Source of the DNA: Candidatus Scalindua sediminis
Lineage (GTDB): Bacteria; Planctomycetota; Brocadiia; Brocadiales; Scalinduaceae
Reading direction: 5' to 3'
DNA length: 64,000 nucleotides
Assembly (NCBI GenBank): GCA_008636105.1
Contig: VSDH01000005.1
Span: 62,001 to 126,000 of the forward strand
The notes below the pieces were generated by a model that did not search any database, was not told where the DNA came from, and saw only the letters and a list, made by a program, of their open reading frames with translations. Made by a program: the position numbers and the translations under genes. This document shows, piece after piece, positions 36,207 through 46,142 of the stretch. The first letter of the stretch is position 1, and every line of letters starts with the position of its first letter.

Positions 36207-39200
36207 ATGAGAAATGATTTTGTACATTTGCATGTTCATAGTGAGTATAGCCTGTTAGATGGTGCGTGCAGGATTAGTGAACTTGTTAGCAGGGCCAAGG
36301 CTTTAAAGATGAAGAGTATAGCTTTGACAGACCATGGTAACATGTTCGGAGCAATTAAGTTTTACGAATGTGCAAGGGAAAAAGGGATAAAACCCATTCT
36401 CGGTTTTGAGGCATATGTCGCCCAGGAAAGTAGATTCAAAAAAGAAGGAGGTCAAGAGCACATATATCATTTAACGCTTTTAGCGGAGAATAATGAAGGA
36501 TACAAAAATCTGTTAAAATTGACCACATCATCATATCTAGAAGGCTTTTATTACAAACCTAGAGTTGATAAAGAAATATTAAATGAATATTCGAAAGGCA
36601 TAATCTGCTTAAGTGGGTGTATGAAATCCGAAATAAATCAAAATCTATTAAATAATGATTATGATAAAGCTTTAAAATCAGCATCTCGATACAAGGACAT
36701 CTTTGGTACAAATAATTTTTTCATGGAACTACAAGATAATAAAATTGAAAGACAAGATGAGTTAGTAAATACGGCTATAAGAATCAGTCAAGATTTGGGT
36801 TTGGAAACAGTTGTTACAAATGACGTACACTATATGAAACCTGATGATTTCTTTGCTCATGACGCACTCTTATGTATAAACACAGGAAAGTCCTTACAAG
36901 ACACCAAAAGAATGCGTTTTGCCACCAATGAATTCTACTTTAAGTCTCAAAAACAGATGGAAGAAATTTTTAAAGATATGCCAGAAGCGTTAATGAATAC
37001 ATCATTAATTTCAGATAGATGCGACGTTGAGTTAAATTTAAACGAAATGCACTTACCCAGGTTTCACCCGAAGAAGGATTCAAGTTGTTATAAACCAGGT
37101 ATCACGAATTCACAATTTCTGAGAGAACTTTGTAGACACGGCGCATTAAAAATATACAAGAGGATAGATAAAGTAATAAAAGAAAGATTAGAACATGAAC
37201 TCGAGGTGATAGAGGAGACTAATTTTGTTGACTATTTTCTAATCGTTTGGGATTTCATTGATTTTGCAAGAAAGAACCATATACCAGCTGTTGCACGTGG
37301 TTCGGGTGCAGGTAGTTTGGTCGCTTATGTACTTGGAATTACAAATATCGATCCTATAAAATATGATTTACTGTTTGAAAGATTCCTCAATTCTGAAAGA
37401 CTTTCAATGCCTGATCTGGATATTGATTTCTGTGCCGAGGGAAGAGATAGGGTAATTCAATATGTACGAAATAGATATGGAGGTGACAAAAATGTAGCTC
37501 AGATTGTCACCTTTGGTACTATGAAGGCTAAAGCAGTTGTTAGAGATGTAGGCAGAGTAATGGACATACCATTGCCTGTTGTTGATAAAGTAGCAAAATT
37601 AATCCCATCTACTCTGGGTATTACATTACAGGAAGCTCTTGAGCAAGAGCCAGAATTAAGATCCATGCATGAAAATGAGAAACAGATTCAAGAACTGTTC
37701 AATATTTCTTCAAAGCTTGAAGGATTACGCAGACATGCTTCTACACATGCAGCAGGTGTGGTCATTTCCGACGAACCATTAACTAACTACATTCCTCTGG
37801 CTAAAAATCGTGACGTAGTAATAACACAATTTGATGACGTTACCCTTGTGGAGAAGATTGGCCTGTTAAAGGCAGATTTTCTTGGAGTGAGAAAACTCAC
37901 TGTTATTGATAAGGCAATAAAACTGATAAAAAGTACGAAAGGCAGTGAACTAAATATCGACGATATTCCGCTGAATGATAAGAATACTTACAAATTACTG
38001 TCTCGAGGTGATGTTAAAGGTGTTTTTCAAGTGGAAACAAGTAGAGGCTTTAGAGATTTATTAAGGAAGCTTAAGCCTGAAAAATTTGAGGACATATTAC
38101 CTCTTGTTGCGTTATACAGGCCCGGACCACTGCAAAGTGGAATGGTTGATTCATTTATAAATTGCCGACATGGAAAAGAGGAAATTACTTACCTTCATCC
38201 GAAGCTTGAACCATTACTCAAAGAGACATACGGTTTAATTGTATATCAAGAACAAGTAATGCGCATTGCAAACAAGCTGGGAGATTTTACCTTAAATGAG
38301 GCTGACAATTTGAGGAAAGCGATGGGGAAAAAGAAACCTGAAGTTATGGCAAGGTTTAAAAATCAATTTATCAATGGAGCGGTACAAAATAATATACCAA
38401 AAGAAATTGCTGAGAGAATTTTCGAGTTAATGGAGTATTTTGCAGGATATGGATTTAATAAATCGCATTCTGCTGCTTACGCCTTGATTTGCTATCAAAC
38501 AGCCTACTTAAAAGCAAACTATCCTACACAGTATATGTCTGCTCAGATGACCTGCGAGAAACAAAATAATGCCAAAATAGTGGGTTATATGAATGAATGT
38601 CATCGGATGGGTATTGAATTATTATCACCATGCGTAAATGAAAGCTATTCTGATTTCACAATAGTTTCAGATAAACAGATAAGGTTTGGTCTGGGGGCAA
38701 TAAAGAATGTTGGCGAGAAGGCGATAGAATCAATTATTTCTACAAGGAAAAGGGAGGGTAAATTCTCTTCGATATCTGATTTTTGTAAGCGCGTGGACTT
38801 GCGGCTGGTAAATAAGCAAGTAATCGAAAGCCTCATCAAGTCAGGTTGCTTTGATGCGCTACCGGGACACAGAGCTCAACTCTTTGAGGGGATAGATGTA
38901 TTGTTACAAGTAGGTGCTCAGGCGAATAAAGATCGTCGTATGGGGCAGATGGGCCTTTTCAAAACGCAGGAAAAGATAGCAAATTCAAAATTACCTGATA
39001 CTGAAAGATGGTCGGAAAAACAGGTACTTAAGGCAGAGAAGGAGGCATTGGGCCTCTATGTTAGTTCTCATCCATTAAAAAGGTTTAAGGAAGTAATAGA
39101 AAAATATTCAAATACTTCAACCGGAAATCTACCGGAAGCATCTGAAGGTGCTGGGGTCTTGATAGGAGGGATAATTGATAGTATTAATCGTACAACCACT

Positions 39201-39665
39201 AAAAAAGGCAAACCGATTGCATATTTTACAATTGAAGACATGGAAGGAATAATGAAGTGCGTATTATTCCAGAAAGAATTGGCCACCCTCAATAATCTAC
39301 TTCATGCTGATGAGGTAGTTTTTATTAAAGGGAAAGTCGGTTTTAGGGATACCGAACCCTCTATCAGAGTTACAGAAATAATTACTCCGGAAGATATGGA
39401 AAAAATAATAGAGAACAAATTACCTAAGAATGCTATAATAAAATTAAAATATTCACAGATTAACGATGACCTTCTCTTTCATTTAAGAGAAATCTTATTA
39501 GCAAATAAAGGGCATTGTCCTGTATTTATAGAATTCGAGATGCCCAGTGAAAAATCTGTAAAGATAAAAACATCTGAAGAGTATTCTGTTTCTTTAACCG
39601 AAAAGGTATTTAATGGAATAGGAAATCTTATTGGAGAAGGATGTCTGACATCTCGACAGTTGTGA
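36207..39665 (+). CDS. dnaE: DNA polymerase III alpha subunit
   Basis: A 1152-residue replicative polymerase. The N-terminal PHP domain starts FVHLHVHSEYSLLDGACRI, with LTDHGNMFG; the catalytic core has PDLDIDFC (one aspartate pair), the FGTMKAKAVVRDVGR helix and YQEQVMRIA; the helix-hairpin-helix and OB-fold (LIGGIIDSINRTTTKKGKPIAYFTIED) complete the protein. It lacks a 3'-5' exonuclease domain, which the holoenzyme supplies separately (DnaQ). Length is typical for DnaE1. The gene is likely to have its own promoter in the hairpin gap. Confidence 0.96.
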   Translation: MRNDFVHLHVHSEYSLLDGACRISELVSRAKALKMKSIALTDHGNMFGAIKFYECAREKGIKPILGFEAYVAQESRFKKEGGQEHIYHLTLLAENNEGYKNLLKLTTSSYLEGFYYKPRVDKEILNEYSKGIICLSGCMKSEINQNLLNNDYDKALKSASRYKDIFGTNNFFMELQDNKIERQDELVNTAIRISQDLGLETVVTNDVHYMKPDDFFAHDALLCINTGKSLQDTKRMRFATNEFYFKSQKQMEEIFKDMPEALMNTSLISDRCDVELNLNEMHLPRFHPKKDSSCYKPGITNSQFLRELCRHGALKIYKRIDKVIKERLEHELEVIEETNFVDYFLIVWDFIDFARKNHIPAVARGSGAGSLVAYVLGITNIDPIKYDLLFERFLNSERLSMPDLDIDFCAEGRDRVIQYVRNRYGGDKNVAQIVTFGTMKAKAVVRDVGRVMDIPLPVVDKVAKLIPSTLGITLQEALEQEPELRSMHENEKQIQELFNISSKLEGLRRHASTHAAGVVISDEPLTNYIPLAKNRDVVITQFDDVTLVEKIGLLKADFLGVRKLTVIDKAIKLIKSTKGSELNIDDIPLNDKNTYKLLSRGDVKGVFQVETSRGFRDLLRKLKPEKFEDILPLVALYRPGPLQSGMVDSFINCRHGKEEITYLHPKLEPLLKETYGLIVYQEQVMRIANKLGDFTLNEADNLRKAMGKKKPEVMARFKNQFINGAVQNNIPKEIAERIFELMEYFAGYGFNKSHSAAYALICYQTAYLKANYPTQYMSAQMTCEKQNNAKIVGYMNECHRMGIELLSPCVNESYSDFTIVSDKQIRFGLGAIKNVGEKAIESIISTRKREGKFSSISDFCKRVDLRLVNKQVIESLIKSGCFDALPGHRAQLFEGIDVLLQVGAQANKDRRMGQMGLFKTQEKIANSKLPDTERWSEKQVLKAEKEALGLYVSSHPLKRFKEVIEKYSNTSTGNLPEASEGAGVLIGGIIDSINRTTTKKGKPIAYFTIEDMEGIMKCVLFQKELATLNNLLHADEVVFIKGKVGFRDTEPSIRVTEIITPEDMEKIIENKLPKNAIIKLKYSQINDDLLFHLREILLANKGHCPVFIEFEMPSEKSVKIKTSEEYSVSLTEKVFNGIGNLIGEGCLTSRQL

Positions 39666-39697
39666 TAATTGGATAGCACAATTGTGAATTTAATGAA

Positions 39698-40927
39698 ATG
39701 CGCAGGAAATTGGATATGGGAAAAGAATTAACTTATGCACTCATAACACCGTATAGCTTACTGAAGAGCAGAACGGGCGGTATAATTAGCCGTCTCCTGT
39801 CGATGTCTGATTTAGAGCTTGTGGGTGCGAGAATGTATACACCGAGTGATGAATTTGTAGATGAGTATTGTAAAAGCATAGAAGCGCAGTCAATAAATCC
39901 AATATGGGAAAAAGCGCTGATAGAATATGTAAATGATAAACTTAGAAAAAACAATAAGCTTGGAATATCTAACAGGACTATGCTTCTGCTTTTAGAAGGT
40001 GAGGATGCTGTTAATGTTCTTCACAATAATGTAATCGGGCCGATTTCAGAACATTTAAAGAGTGCGGATACGATTAGGGGCACATATGGTGACTGTATTA
40101 AATTTGATGCTGGAAAAATTGAATACTTTGAGCCTGCAGTCCTTACTTCTACGGATCCAACTGTTAATATTAAACAGCTTGATTTATTTGCAAAATATGC
40201 CTTAAGCGATGGTGGTGTATTAGAAAATGTTATAGATTTTGGTAGGGACAAAAAGCCTGAAACATCTCTCGTAATCCTCAAACCTTTTGAGAAACAAGAC
40301 CCACGTCCGGGAAATATAATAGATGTGATTTCAAGACTAGGCTTCTCTATGGTCGGAATAAAGCTTATCAAAATGAGTACCAAACAGGCAGAAGAATTTT
40401 ATAGACCGGTAAAAGAAATGTTTTATGAGAAATTTGATGAAAAATTCAGGCCAAATTTAGTTGATAAACTAAAGTTGGCATTAAACGAACGGGATTTCCC
40501 TTTTGTTCTGAATGATAACGTTATGCAAAAACTAGTTGATCAACTTAAGGAACCTTTTATAACAGGTGAGTTTAACAACATATTAAGATACATGACGGGT
40601 AGTGATGCTTCTATTTCTGGAGATACAGAGGGAGCGAAAAAGGAGAAAAAAACTATTTGTTTCGCAATATTATATCAAGGTATAAATACAATCTGTAAGA
40701 TTAGAGAGCTTTTGGGTGTTACAGATCCAAAGAAGGCAGGTCGTTCCAGTATTCGTAGGTTTTATGGATTAGACATACTAAGGAATGCAGTGCATGCATC
40801 TGATTCAATTAAAAATGCAGAAAGGGAAAGGAAAATCATCGGTTTGTGGAAAGATGGGGAATCCTGCGATGTTAAGGAAATAATAGAAAGTTATATTAAA
40901 GAATCGAATTTAGCTTTAAAATGTTAG
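39698..40927 (+). CDS. Tandem nucleoside-diphosphate-kinase-like protein, first domain inactive
   Basis: A 409-residue protein with two NDK folds. Domain 2 (about residues 188-388) is nearly intact: K195 in SLVILKPF, KIRELLGVTDP, SSIRRFYG, and the catalytic histidine H366 in NAVHASDS. Domain 1 (about 10-165) keeps the fold signatures (LLLEGEDAVN, TIRGTYGD), but the substrate lysine is Thr17 and the catalytic histidine is L149 (PAVLTSTDP). NDK exchanges phosphate between NTP and NDP through that histidine. Domain 2 also has a long insertion between the two halves of the active site. The ATG at 39716 would also fit. The next gene overlaps by 7 bp. Confidence 0.75.
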   Translation: MRRKLDMGKELTYALITPYSLLKSRTGGIISRLLSMSDLELVGARMYTPSDEFVDEYCKSIEAQSINPIWEKALIEYVNDKLRKNNKLGISNRTMLLLLEGEDAVNVLHNNVIGPISEHLKSADTIRGTYGDCIKFDAGKIEYFEPAVLTSTDPTVNIKQLDLFAKYALSDGGVLENVIDFGRDKKPETSLVILKPFEKQDPRPGNIIDVISRLGFSMVGIKLIKMSTKQAEEFYRPVKEMFYEKFDEKFRPNLVDKLKLALNERDFPFVLNDNVMQKLVDQLKEPFITGEFNNILRYMTGSDASISGDTEGAKKEKKTICFAILYQGINTICKIRELLGVTDPKKAGRSSIRRFYGLDILRNAVHASDSIKNAERERKIIGLWKDGESCDVKEIIESYIKESNLALKC

Positions 40928-41562
40928 ATATTCAAACATTACATATTGGCCCTTTAGATAGTTGTTGTTATATAGTTTCTTCAAGAGGTCATACAGATGC
41001 GTTGATAATAGACCCAGGAGGAGATGTTGAAAAAGTAATTAACTATTTAGATAAAAAAAGCCTAAATCCGACTCTTTTAATAAATACTCATGGACATGGT
41101 GACCACATAGGTGGCAACAAAGAATTAAAGGAAAAATATCCAGATATTCAAATATGTATTCATAATGACGATGCAGAGATGTTAACAGATCCATTTAAAA
41201 ACCTTTCGCTTCTAGGCGGAAAAAGATATGCATCCCCACCAGCAGACAGAATTTTAAACAGCAATGATAAAATTACTTTTGATGACTATACATTTGAGAT
41301 TTTTCACCTTCCTGGTCATACACCTGGAGGAATAGGAATATATACTGATTCAGCATGCAATGGTGGGGCTCCAATATTGTTTTCAGGTGATACTCTTTTT
41401 GCAGGAGGCTATGGTAGAACTGATTTACCAGGCGGTAATCATGACCTCCTCGTACAATCGATAAAACATTGCATTTTTACCCTTGATGAAAAGACAATTG
41501 TGCACCCCGGTCATGGCGTATCTACAACTGTTAAAGTAGAAAAAGAGAGATTCAATTTGTGA
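40921..41562 (+). CDS. Metallo-beta-lactamase-fold hydrolase, glyoxalase-II-like
   Basis: A 213-residue MBL-fold enzyme. The metal motif is THGHGDHIGG, and further ligands follow (FHLPGHTPGG, FSGDTLFAGGYGRTDLPGG and the HPGHG near the end). It matches small stand-alone hydrolases related to glyoxalase II, which cleave thioesters such as S-lactoylglutathione. Substrate is unknown. Overlap with the tandem NDK gene (7 bp) and the 24-bp gap to gyrA make it part of a plus-strand operon. Confidence 0.87.
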   Translation: MLDIQTLHIGPLDSCCYIVSSRGHTDALIIDPGGDVEKVINYLDKKSLNPTLLINTHGHGDHIGGNKELKEKYPDIQICIHNDDAEMLTDPFKNLSLLGGKRYASPPADRILNSNDKITFDDYTFEIFHLPGHTPGGIGIYTDSACNGGAPILFSGDTLFAGGYGRTDLPGGNHDLLVQSIKHCIFTLDEKTIVHPGHGVSTTVKVEKERFNL

Positions 41563-41586
41563 TAGATAAAGTAAATAGGGATTGAA

Positions 41587-44049
41587 ATGATAGAAAATAA
41601 GGAAAACATAAAGGTTGTCCTCATTGAAGAGGAAATGAAGGATTCATATTTAACCTTTGCAATGAGCGTAATAATGAGCAGGGCATTACCAGATGTGAGA
41701 GATGGTTTGAAACCATCTCAAAGGAGGATACTCGTTGCAATGAATGATCTTGGCCTTGGTCCTACGTCCAAATTTAGGAAATGTGCAAAGATTTGTGGAG
41801 ATACAACGGGAAACTATCACCCGCATGGTGAGCAGGTAGTATATCCTACACTTGTACGCATGGCACAAGACTTCAATTGTAGATATACTCTTGTAAACGG
41901 TCAAGGTAACTTTGGGTCAATGGATGGCGACCCTCCTGCCGCAATGCGATATACTGAAGCCAGGATGGATCATGCTTCCATGATAATGATGGAAGGCCTT
42001 AAACAGAATACAGTTGATTACATTCCAAATTATGATGAAACCCGCATGGAACCAGTGGTGCTTCCCTCAAAATTTCCAAATATTCTATGCAATGGTAGCT
42101 CAGGAATTGCCGTGGGAATGGCTACAAGCATACCTCCACATAATGTGAATGAGATATGTGATGGAATAATAAAAATTATTGACAATCCAGATGTAACTAT
42201 AGATGAACTTATGGAGATAATAAGAGGGCCGGATTTCCCCACAGGTGCGCTAATATGTGGTACAAGAGGTGTGAAAGATGGGTATAAGACTGGCCGTGGC
42301 ACCATAATCGTCAGGGCAAGGTCATATATTGAAACATCAAAGAGTGGTAAAAAGAGTATAGTTGTAACTGAAATACCTTATCAACTTAATAGAGATAGAA
42401 TAATAGAAAGAATAGCAGAATTGGTCAAAAATGATCAGATAAAGGGTATAACAGATGTTCGGAATGAAAGTGACAGAGAAGGAAGCAGAATTGTAATAGA
42501 TATGAAAAAAGGTATAGAAGAGGAAGTGGTACTTAATCAGCTCTATAAACACACAAAACTGCAGGACTCTTACAGTATAATTATGATAGCCTTAATAAAC
42601 AATCGTCCCGAGACGTTGAATCTAAAACAGATACTCATCGCTTATATTGATCATAGAAAGGAAGTAATTCGGCGTAGAACATGTTTTCTGTTAGACCGTG
42701 CAGAAGAAAGGGCTCATATCCTTGAAGGCTTGAGGATTGCTCTTAAAAACATTGATAAGATTATTAAGCTAATCAAATCTTCCAAAAATACTGAAGAGGC
42801 AAGGAACTCATTAGTATCTAGCTTTTCCTTAACTGAGGCGCAGGCAAATGCAATCCTTGATATGAAACTTCAGAGGTTGACAAATCTTGAACAGTCCAAG
42901 ATTGAAGAAGAATATAAGAAAATCTGTGAAAGCATTAGCGAATACAAGGCTATTCTGGCTGATGAAAAGCTTGTCTTCGATATAATTCGAGAAGACCTGT
43001 ATGAAATAAAGGAAAAATTTGGAGACGCACGAAAAACAGAAATCATAGGTGAAATCGGTGTGTTTGAGATGGAGGACCTGATTACCGAAGAAAATGTAAC
43101 GGTTATGATTACTCATGACGGGTATACAAAACGATTGCCAATAGACACTTATCGGCAACAACACAGAGGTGGAAAAGGTGTCACCGGTGCCGATATGAAG
43201 GAAGGTGATTTTGTTGAACACCTTTTCGTTGCCTCAACACACGATTACATACTTTTCTTTACGGATCAGGGTAAAGTATACTGGCAAAAGGTGTACGATA
43301 TCCCACAGATGGGGCGCACATCCAGAGGACGTGCAATAGTTAATATTTTAAATTTAAGAAAGGATGAAAATATTACATCAATGATCCCGGTTCGCAAGTT
43401 TGATGATAGGCAACTGATTATGGCAACTAAAAAAGGAATAATAAAAAAGAATGCTCTTAGTGCCTTCGGCCGCCCTAAAAAGGGTGGAATAGTTGCTATA
43501 CTTCTTGATAGTGGTGATGAACTTATAGGTGTGAAATTGACACATGGGAAAGGGGAAATTGTGCTGGGAACAGAAAAAGGAAAGGCTATAAGATTTTCAG
43601 AAGGTAACGTACGACGCATGGGACGTGCAACCCGTGGGGTGAAAGGTATTGAGTTACACGCAGGCGATAACGTTAAAGACATCGTTATTGTTGATGAAAA
43701 TGCAACACTCCTAACAGTTTGTGAAAATGGATATGGAAAAAGAACAGGGTACAGTGAATACCGTGTACAACGAAGGGGAGGACTGGGGGTTATTAATATA
43801 AGGACGACGGAGAGAAATGGTAATGTCGTTGCCTTGAAAAATGTGAGAGACGAGGATGAACTTATGATGATGACAGCAAATGGAATGGTAATTCGCACTG
43901 CTATCAATTCTATCAGATCTATCGGACGTAGTACTCAGGGCGTGAGGCTTATTTCATTAAAAGGAAGGGATAAATTAGTATCCGTTGCGTCACTCGTGGG
44001 TGAAGGTAAAGAAGAAATATTGGCAGAACAAACCAAAGAAATTGAATGA
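41587..44049 (+). CDS. gyrA: DNA gyrase subunit A
   Basis: An 820-residue type IIA topoisomerase subunit: catalytic Tyr122 in AAMRYTEARM, the breakage-reunion core, and a C-terminal six-bladed wrapping domain with the GyrA-box-like QQHRGGKGV at about residue 525. The GyrA box identifies it as gyrase rather than topoisomerase IV. At the quinolone positions it has Gln83 and Pro87 (E. coli Ser83, Asp87), in GNYHPHGEQVVYPT. gyrB is not next to it. The gene ends the dense run that began at 39698. Confidence 0.94.
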   Translation: MIENKENIKVVLIEEEMKDSYLTFAMSVIMSRALPDVRDGLKPSQRRILVAMNDLGLGPTSKFRKCAKICGDTTGNYHPHGEQVVYPTLVRMAQDFNCRYTLVNGQGNFGSMDGDPPAAMRYTEARMDHASMIMMEGLKQNTVDYIPNYDETRMEPVVLPSKFPNILCNGSSGIAVGMATSIPPHNVNEICDGIIKIIDNPDVTIDELMEIIRGPDFPTGALICGTRGVKDGYKTGRGTIIVRARSYIETSKSGKKSIVVTEIPYQLNRDRIIERIAELVKNDQIKGITDVRNESDREGSRIVIDMKKGIEEEVVLNQLYKHTKLQDSYSIIMIALINNRPETLNLKQILIAYIDHRKEVIRRRTCFLLDRAEERAHILEGLRIALKNIDKIIKLIKSSKNTEEARNSLVSSFSLTEAQANAILDMKLQRLTNLEQSKIEEEYKKICESISEYKAILADEKLVFDIIREDLYEIKEKFGDARKTEIIGEIGVFEMEDLITEENVTVMITHDGYTKRLPIDTYRQQHRGGKGVTGADMKEGDFVEHLFVASTHDYILFFTDQGKVYWQKVYDIPQMGRTSRGRAIVNILNLRKDENITSMIPVRKFDDRQLIMATKKGIIKKNALSAFGRPKKGGIVAILLDSGDELIGVKLTHGKGEIVLGTEKGKAIRFSEGNVRRMGRATRGVKGIELHAGDNVKDIVIVDENATLLTVCENGYGKRTGYSEYRVQRRGGLGVINIRTTERNGNVVALKNVRDEDELMMMTANGMVIRTAINSIRSIGRSTQGVRLISLKGRDKLVSVASLVGEGKEEILAEQTKEIE

Positions 44050-44252
44050 AATGAGAAAGAATCTAATTATGCCGCTGAAGGAAAGAAAGAATTGTTTCAT
44101 ACCGCTATAGGGCCACAGTTTGTTTAATACCCACCCCATTTAGAACAATCAAACCTTTATTCACTCCTGTACATGCTTAAAATGTTGAATATGGATATTG
44201 AAGGCATGATTGGAGTAAAGATATTGCAGGAAAAGGGTTGAGATATTTTACG

Positions 44253-44281
44253 TTGATTATTTATCTAATTTATATTACATT
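44253..44281 (+). promoter_or_regulatory. Possible promoter before ffh
   Basis: TTGATT (44253-44258), 17-bp spacer, and TACATT (44276-44281), 48 bp before the ffh ATG, in a 279-bp AT-rich gap after gyrA. Each box matches four or five of six bases. A hairpin-like ACTCCTGTACATGC...GCATGATTGGAGT lies upstream (44175-44217). Confidence 0.3.
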
Positions 44282-44328
44282 AATGCATTAAGTGATTTAT
44301 AGGGTATAAATTAATGAGATGGTGAGAT

Positions 44329-45720
44329 ATGTTTGAATCAATCACTGGAAGTCTTGAAACTATATTTAATAAACTGCGCGGGAGAGGTAGATTAACAGAT
44401 GAAAACATAAAGGACGGCATGCGGGAGGTGAGAGTTGCACTTCTTGAAGCAGATACTAATTATAAGGTGGTAAAGGATTTTATTCAAAGGGTTACGGAGC
44501 GAGCGGTAGGGGAGGAAGTCGTTAGAAGTGTTACACCGGGCCAGCAGATAGTAAAGATAGTACAGGACGAGATGGAACATCTTATGGGTCCTGTTGATTC
44601 TAAAATACCGTTCATAGATGGCGGTGCCACGATTATAATGCTTGTTGGATTGCAGGGAAGTGGAAAAACTACTACATCTGGTAAGTTAGCAAACATGATT
44701 ATGTCAAAGGGAAGGAAACCGATGCTCGTTGCCGCTGATGTACAGAGGCCAGCAGCAATTGAACAATTAAGAATACTTGGTAAACAGCTTAATATTCCGG
44801 TCTATTCAGAAAAAGGCCTTAATCCTGTCAAGATATGCAAAGGGGCTGTTAAATTTGCAAAAGCTGAAAACCGTGACGTTGTTATATTTGATACTGCAGG
44901 CAGGTTACACGTTGATGAAGAGTTAATGTTAGAGCTAAAAGAGATTAAGGGTAAAATAAAACCGACTCAGATTTTCTTTGTTTGTGATGCGATGACTGGT
45001 CAGGATGCCGTTAATAGCGCTAAAGAATTTGATACACAATTGGATTTTGATGGTGTGATTTTAACGAAATTAGATGGTGATGCCAGAGGAGGTGCGGCTT
45101 TATCAATCAAGGCTGTTACTGGAAAGCCTATAAAATTTGTTGGTGTAGGTGAAAAACTTGATAAGCTTGAAGAATTTCATCCAGACCGTATGGCTTCGAA
45201 AATCCTGGGAATGGGAGACGTAGTTTCACTAGTCGAAAAGGCTCAAGAGGTTATTGATGTCGAGGAAGCTGAGAAATTAGAAAAAAAACTTAGAAACGAC
45301 TCGTTAACCCTGGACGATTTTCTTAACCAATTACAACAGGTGAAGAGAATGGGGCCGTTGAAAGATATAATTGGCATGATTCCGGGAATGGGGAAAAAAA
45401 TGGAAGGGATGGATATCAACGAAAACCAACTAAAAAAGGTTGAAGCCATTATTCGTTCAATGACTCTTGAAGAGCGAATGCGTCCAGAAGCTATCGAAGG
45501 TAGTAGAAGGCATAGAATAGCCAATGGCAGCGGTACAAAAGCCCAGGATGTTAGTCAATTACAAAAACAGTTTAAACAAATGAAAAAGATGTTCAGGCAA
45601 TTTAGTGGGAAAGACGGAAAATACTTGCCAACGGATGGAATGCCAGCCTATGATATGAATATTCATAGAAAGCTTAGAAGTAAGCGGAAGAAGATAAAGA
45701 AAAACAAGAAGAGAAGATAA
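44329..45720 (+). CDS. ffh: Signal recognition particle protein Ffh (SRP54)
   Basis: A 463-residue GTPase with N domain (MFESITGSLETIFNKLRGRG), G domain (LVGLQGSGKTTTSGKLA, DTAGRLHVDEEL, TKLDGDARGGAAL) and a methionine-rich M domain (MIPGMGKKMEGMD...). It binds signal sequences of ribosome-bound membrane proteins with 4.5S RNA. It is the first gene of the conserved ffh-rpsP-trmD-rplS cluster. No 4.5S RNA gene was found in the window. Confidence 0.96.
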   Translation: MFESITGSLETIFNKLRGRGRLTDENIKDGMREVRVALLEADTNYKVVKDFIQRVTERAVGEEVVRSVTPGQQIVKIVQDEMEHLMGPVDSKIPFIDGGATIIMLVGLQGSGKTTTSGKLANMIMSKGRKPMLVAADVQRPAAIEQLRILGKQLNIPVYSEKGLNPVKICKGAVKFAKAENRDVVIFDTAGRLHVDEELMLELKEIKGKIKPTQIFFVCDAMTGQDAVNSAKEFDTQLDFDGVILTKLDGDARGGAALSIKAVTGKPIKFVGVGEKLDKLEEFHPDRMASKILGMGDVVSLVEKAQEVIDVEEAEKLEKKLRNDSLTLDDFLNQLQQVKRMGPLKDIIGMIPGMGKKMEGMDINENQLKKVEAIIRSMTLEERMRPEAIEGSRRHRIANGSGTKAQDVSQLQKQFKQMKKMFRQFSGKDGKYLPTDGMPAYDMNIHRKLRSKRKKIKKNKKRR

Positions 45721-45748
45721 CCCCATTAGAGAACTTTCTCTAACGGGG
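45721..45748 (+). terminator. Hairpin just after the ffh stop
   Basis: CCCCATTAGAGAA pairs with TTCTCTAACGGGG (12 of 13 pairs, 2-nt loop) immediately after the stop codon. There is no T-tract after it, so it is more likely an attenuator or mRNA-stabilising hairpin between ffh and rpsP than a full terminator. Confidence 0.55.
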
Positions 45749-45808
45749 TAAACAAAAAATAATTGATCTAAGATGTTTGAGATTTAATAAATTATAAGGA
45801 GAGCATAT

Positions 45809-46066
45809 ATGGCAGTTAGAATAAGACTTAAGAGAATGGGCAGAAAGAATAGACCTTTTTTCAGAATATGTGCATTCGATGCTCGGGAGGAACGTGATGG
45901 TAGAAGCATCGAACAATTGGGTACGTATGATCCAATGGAGAAAGAAGAGTCAAAAAAAGTAGTATTGAAGAGGGAAAGAATCGAATACTGGCTTAGCGTG
46001 GGCGCTAAACCATCGGAGACTGTGGGAAGCATTCTCAAAAAAAACAAGATACCATTCAAGAAGTAA
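45809..46066 (+). CDS. rpsP: Ribosomal protein bS16
   Basis: An 85-residue 30S protein with the invariant MAVRIRLKRMGRKNRPFFRI, then EQLGTYDP and the C-terminal WLSVGAKPSETVGSILKK. Length is normal. The ribosome-binding site AAGGAG is 7 bp before the ATG. Next on the same strand is trmD, without the usual rimM between them. Confidence 0.97.
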   Translation: MAVRIRLKRMGRKNRPFFRICAFDAREERDGRSIEQLGTYDPMEKEESKKVVLKRERIEYWLSVGAKPSETVGSILKKNKIPFKK

Positions 46067-46142
46067 ATTAGCGGTGGAAGTGAACTAATTTACAAGTAAA
46101 AAACACCTTAATCATATGTGTTGTGTTTTAATAGGTAATCTT

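Noticed and set aside
43266-43907. 213-residue open frame antisense to gyrA
   Set aside because: It lies opposite the conserved GyrA C-terminal domain and has no recognisable motif.
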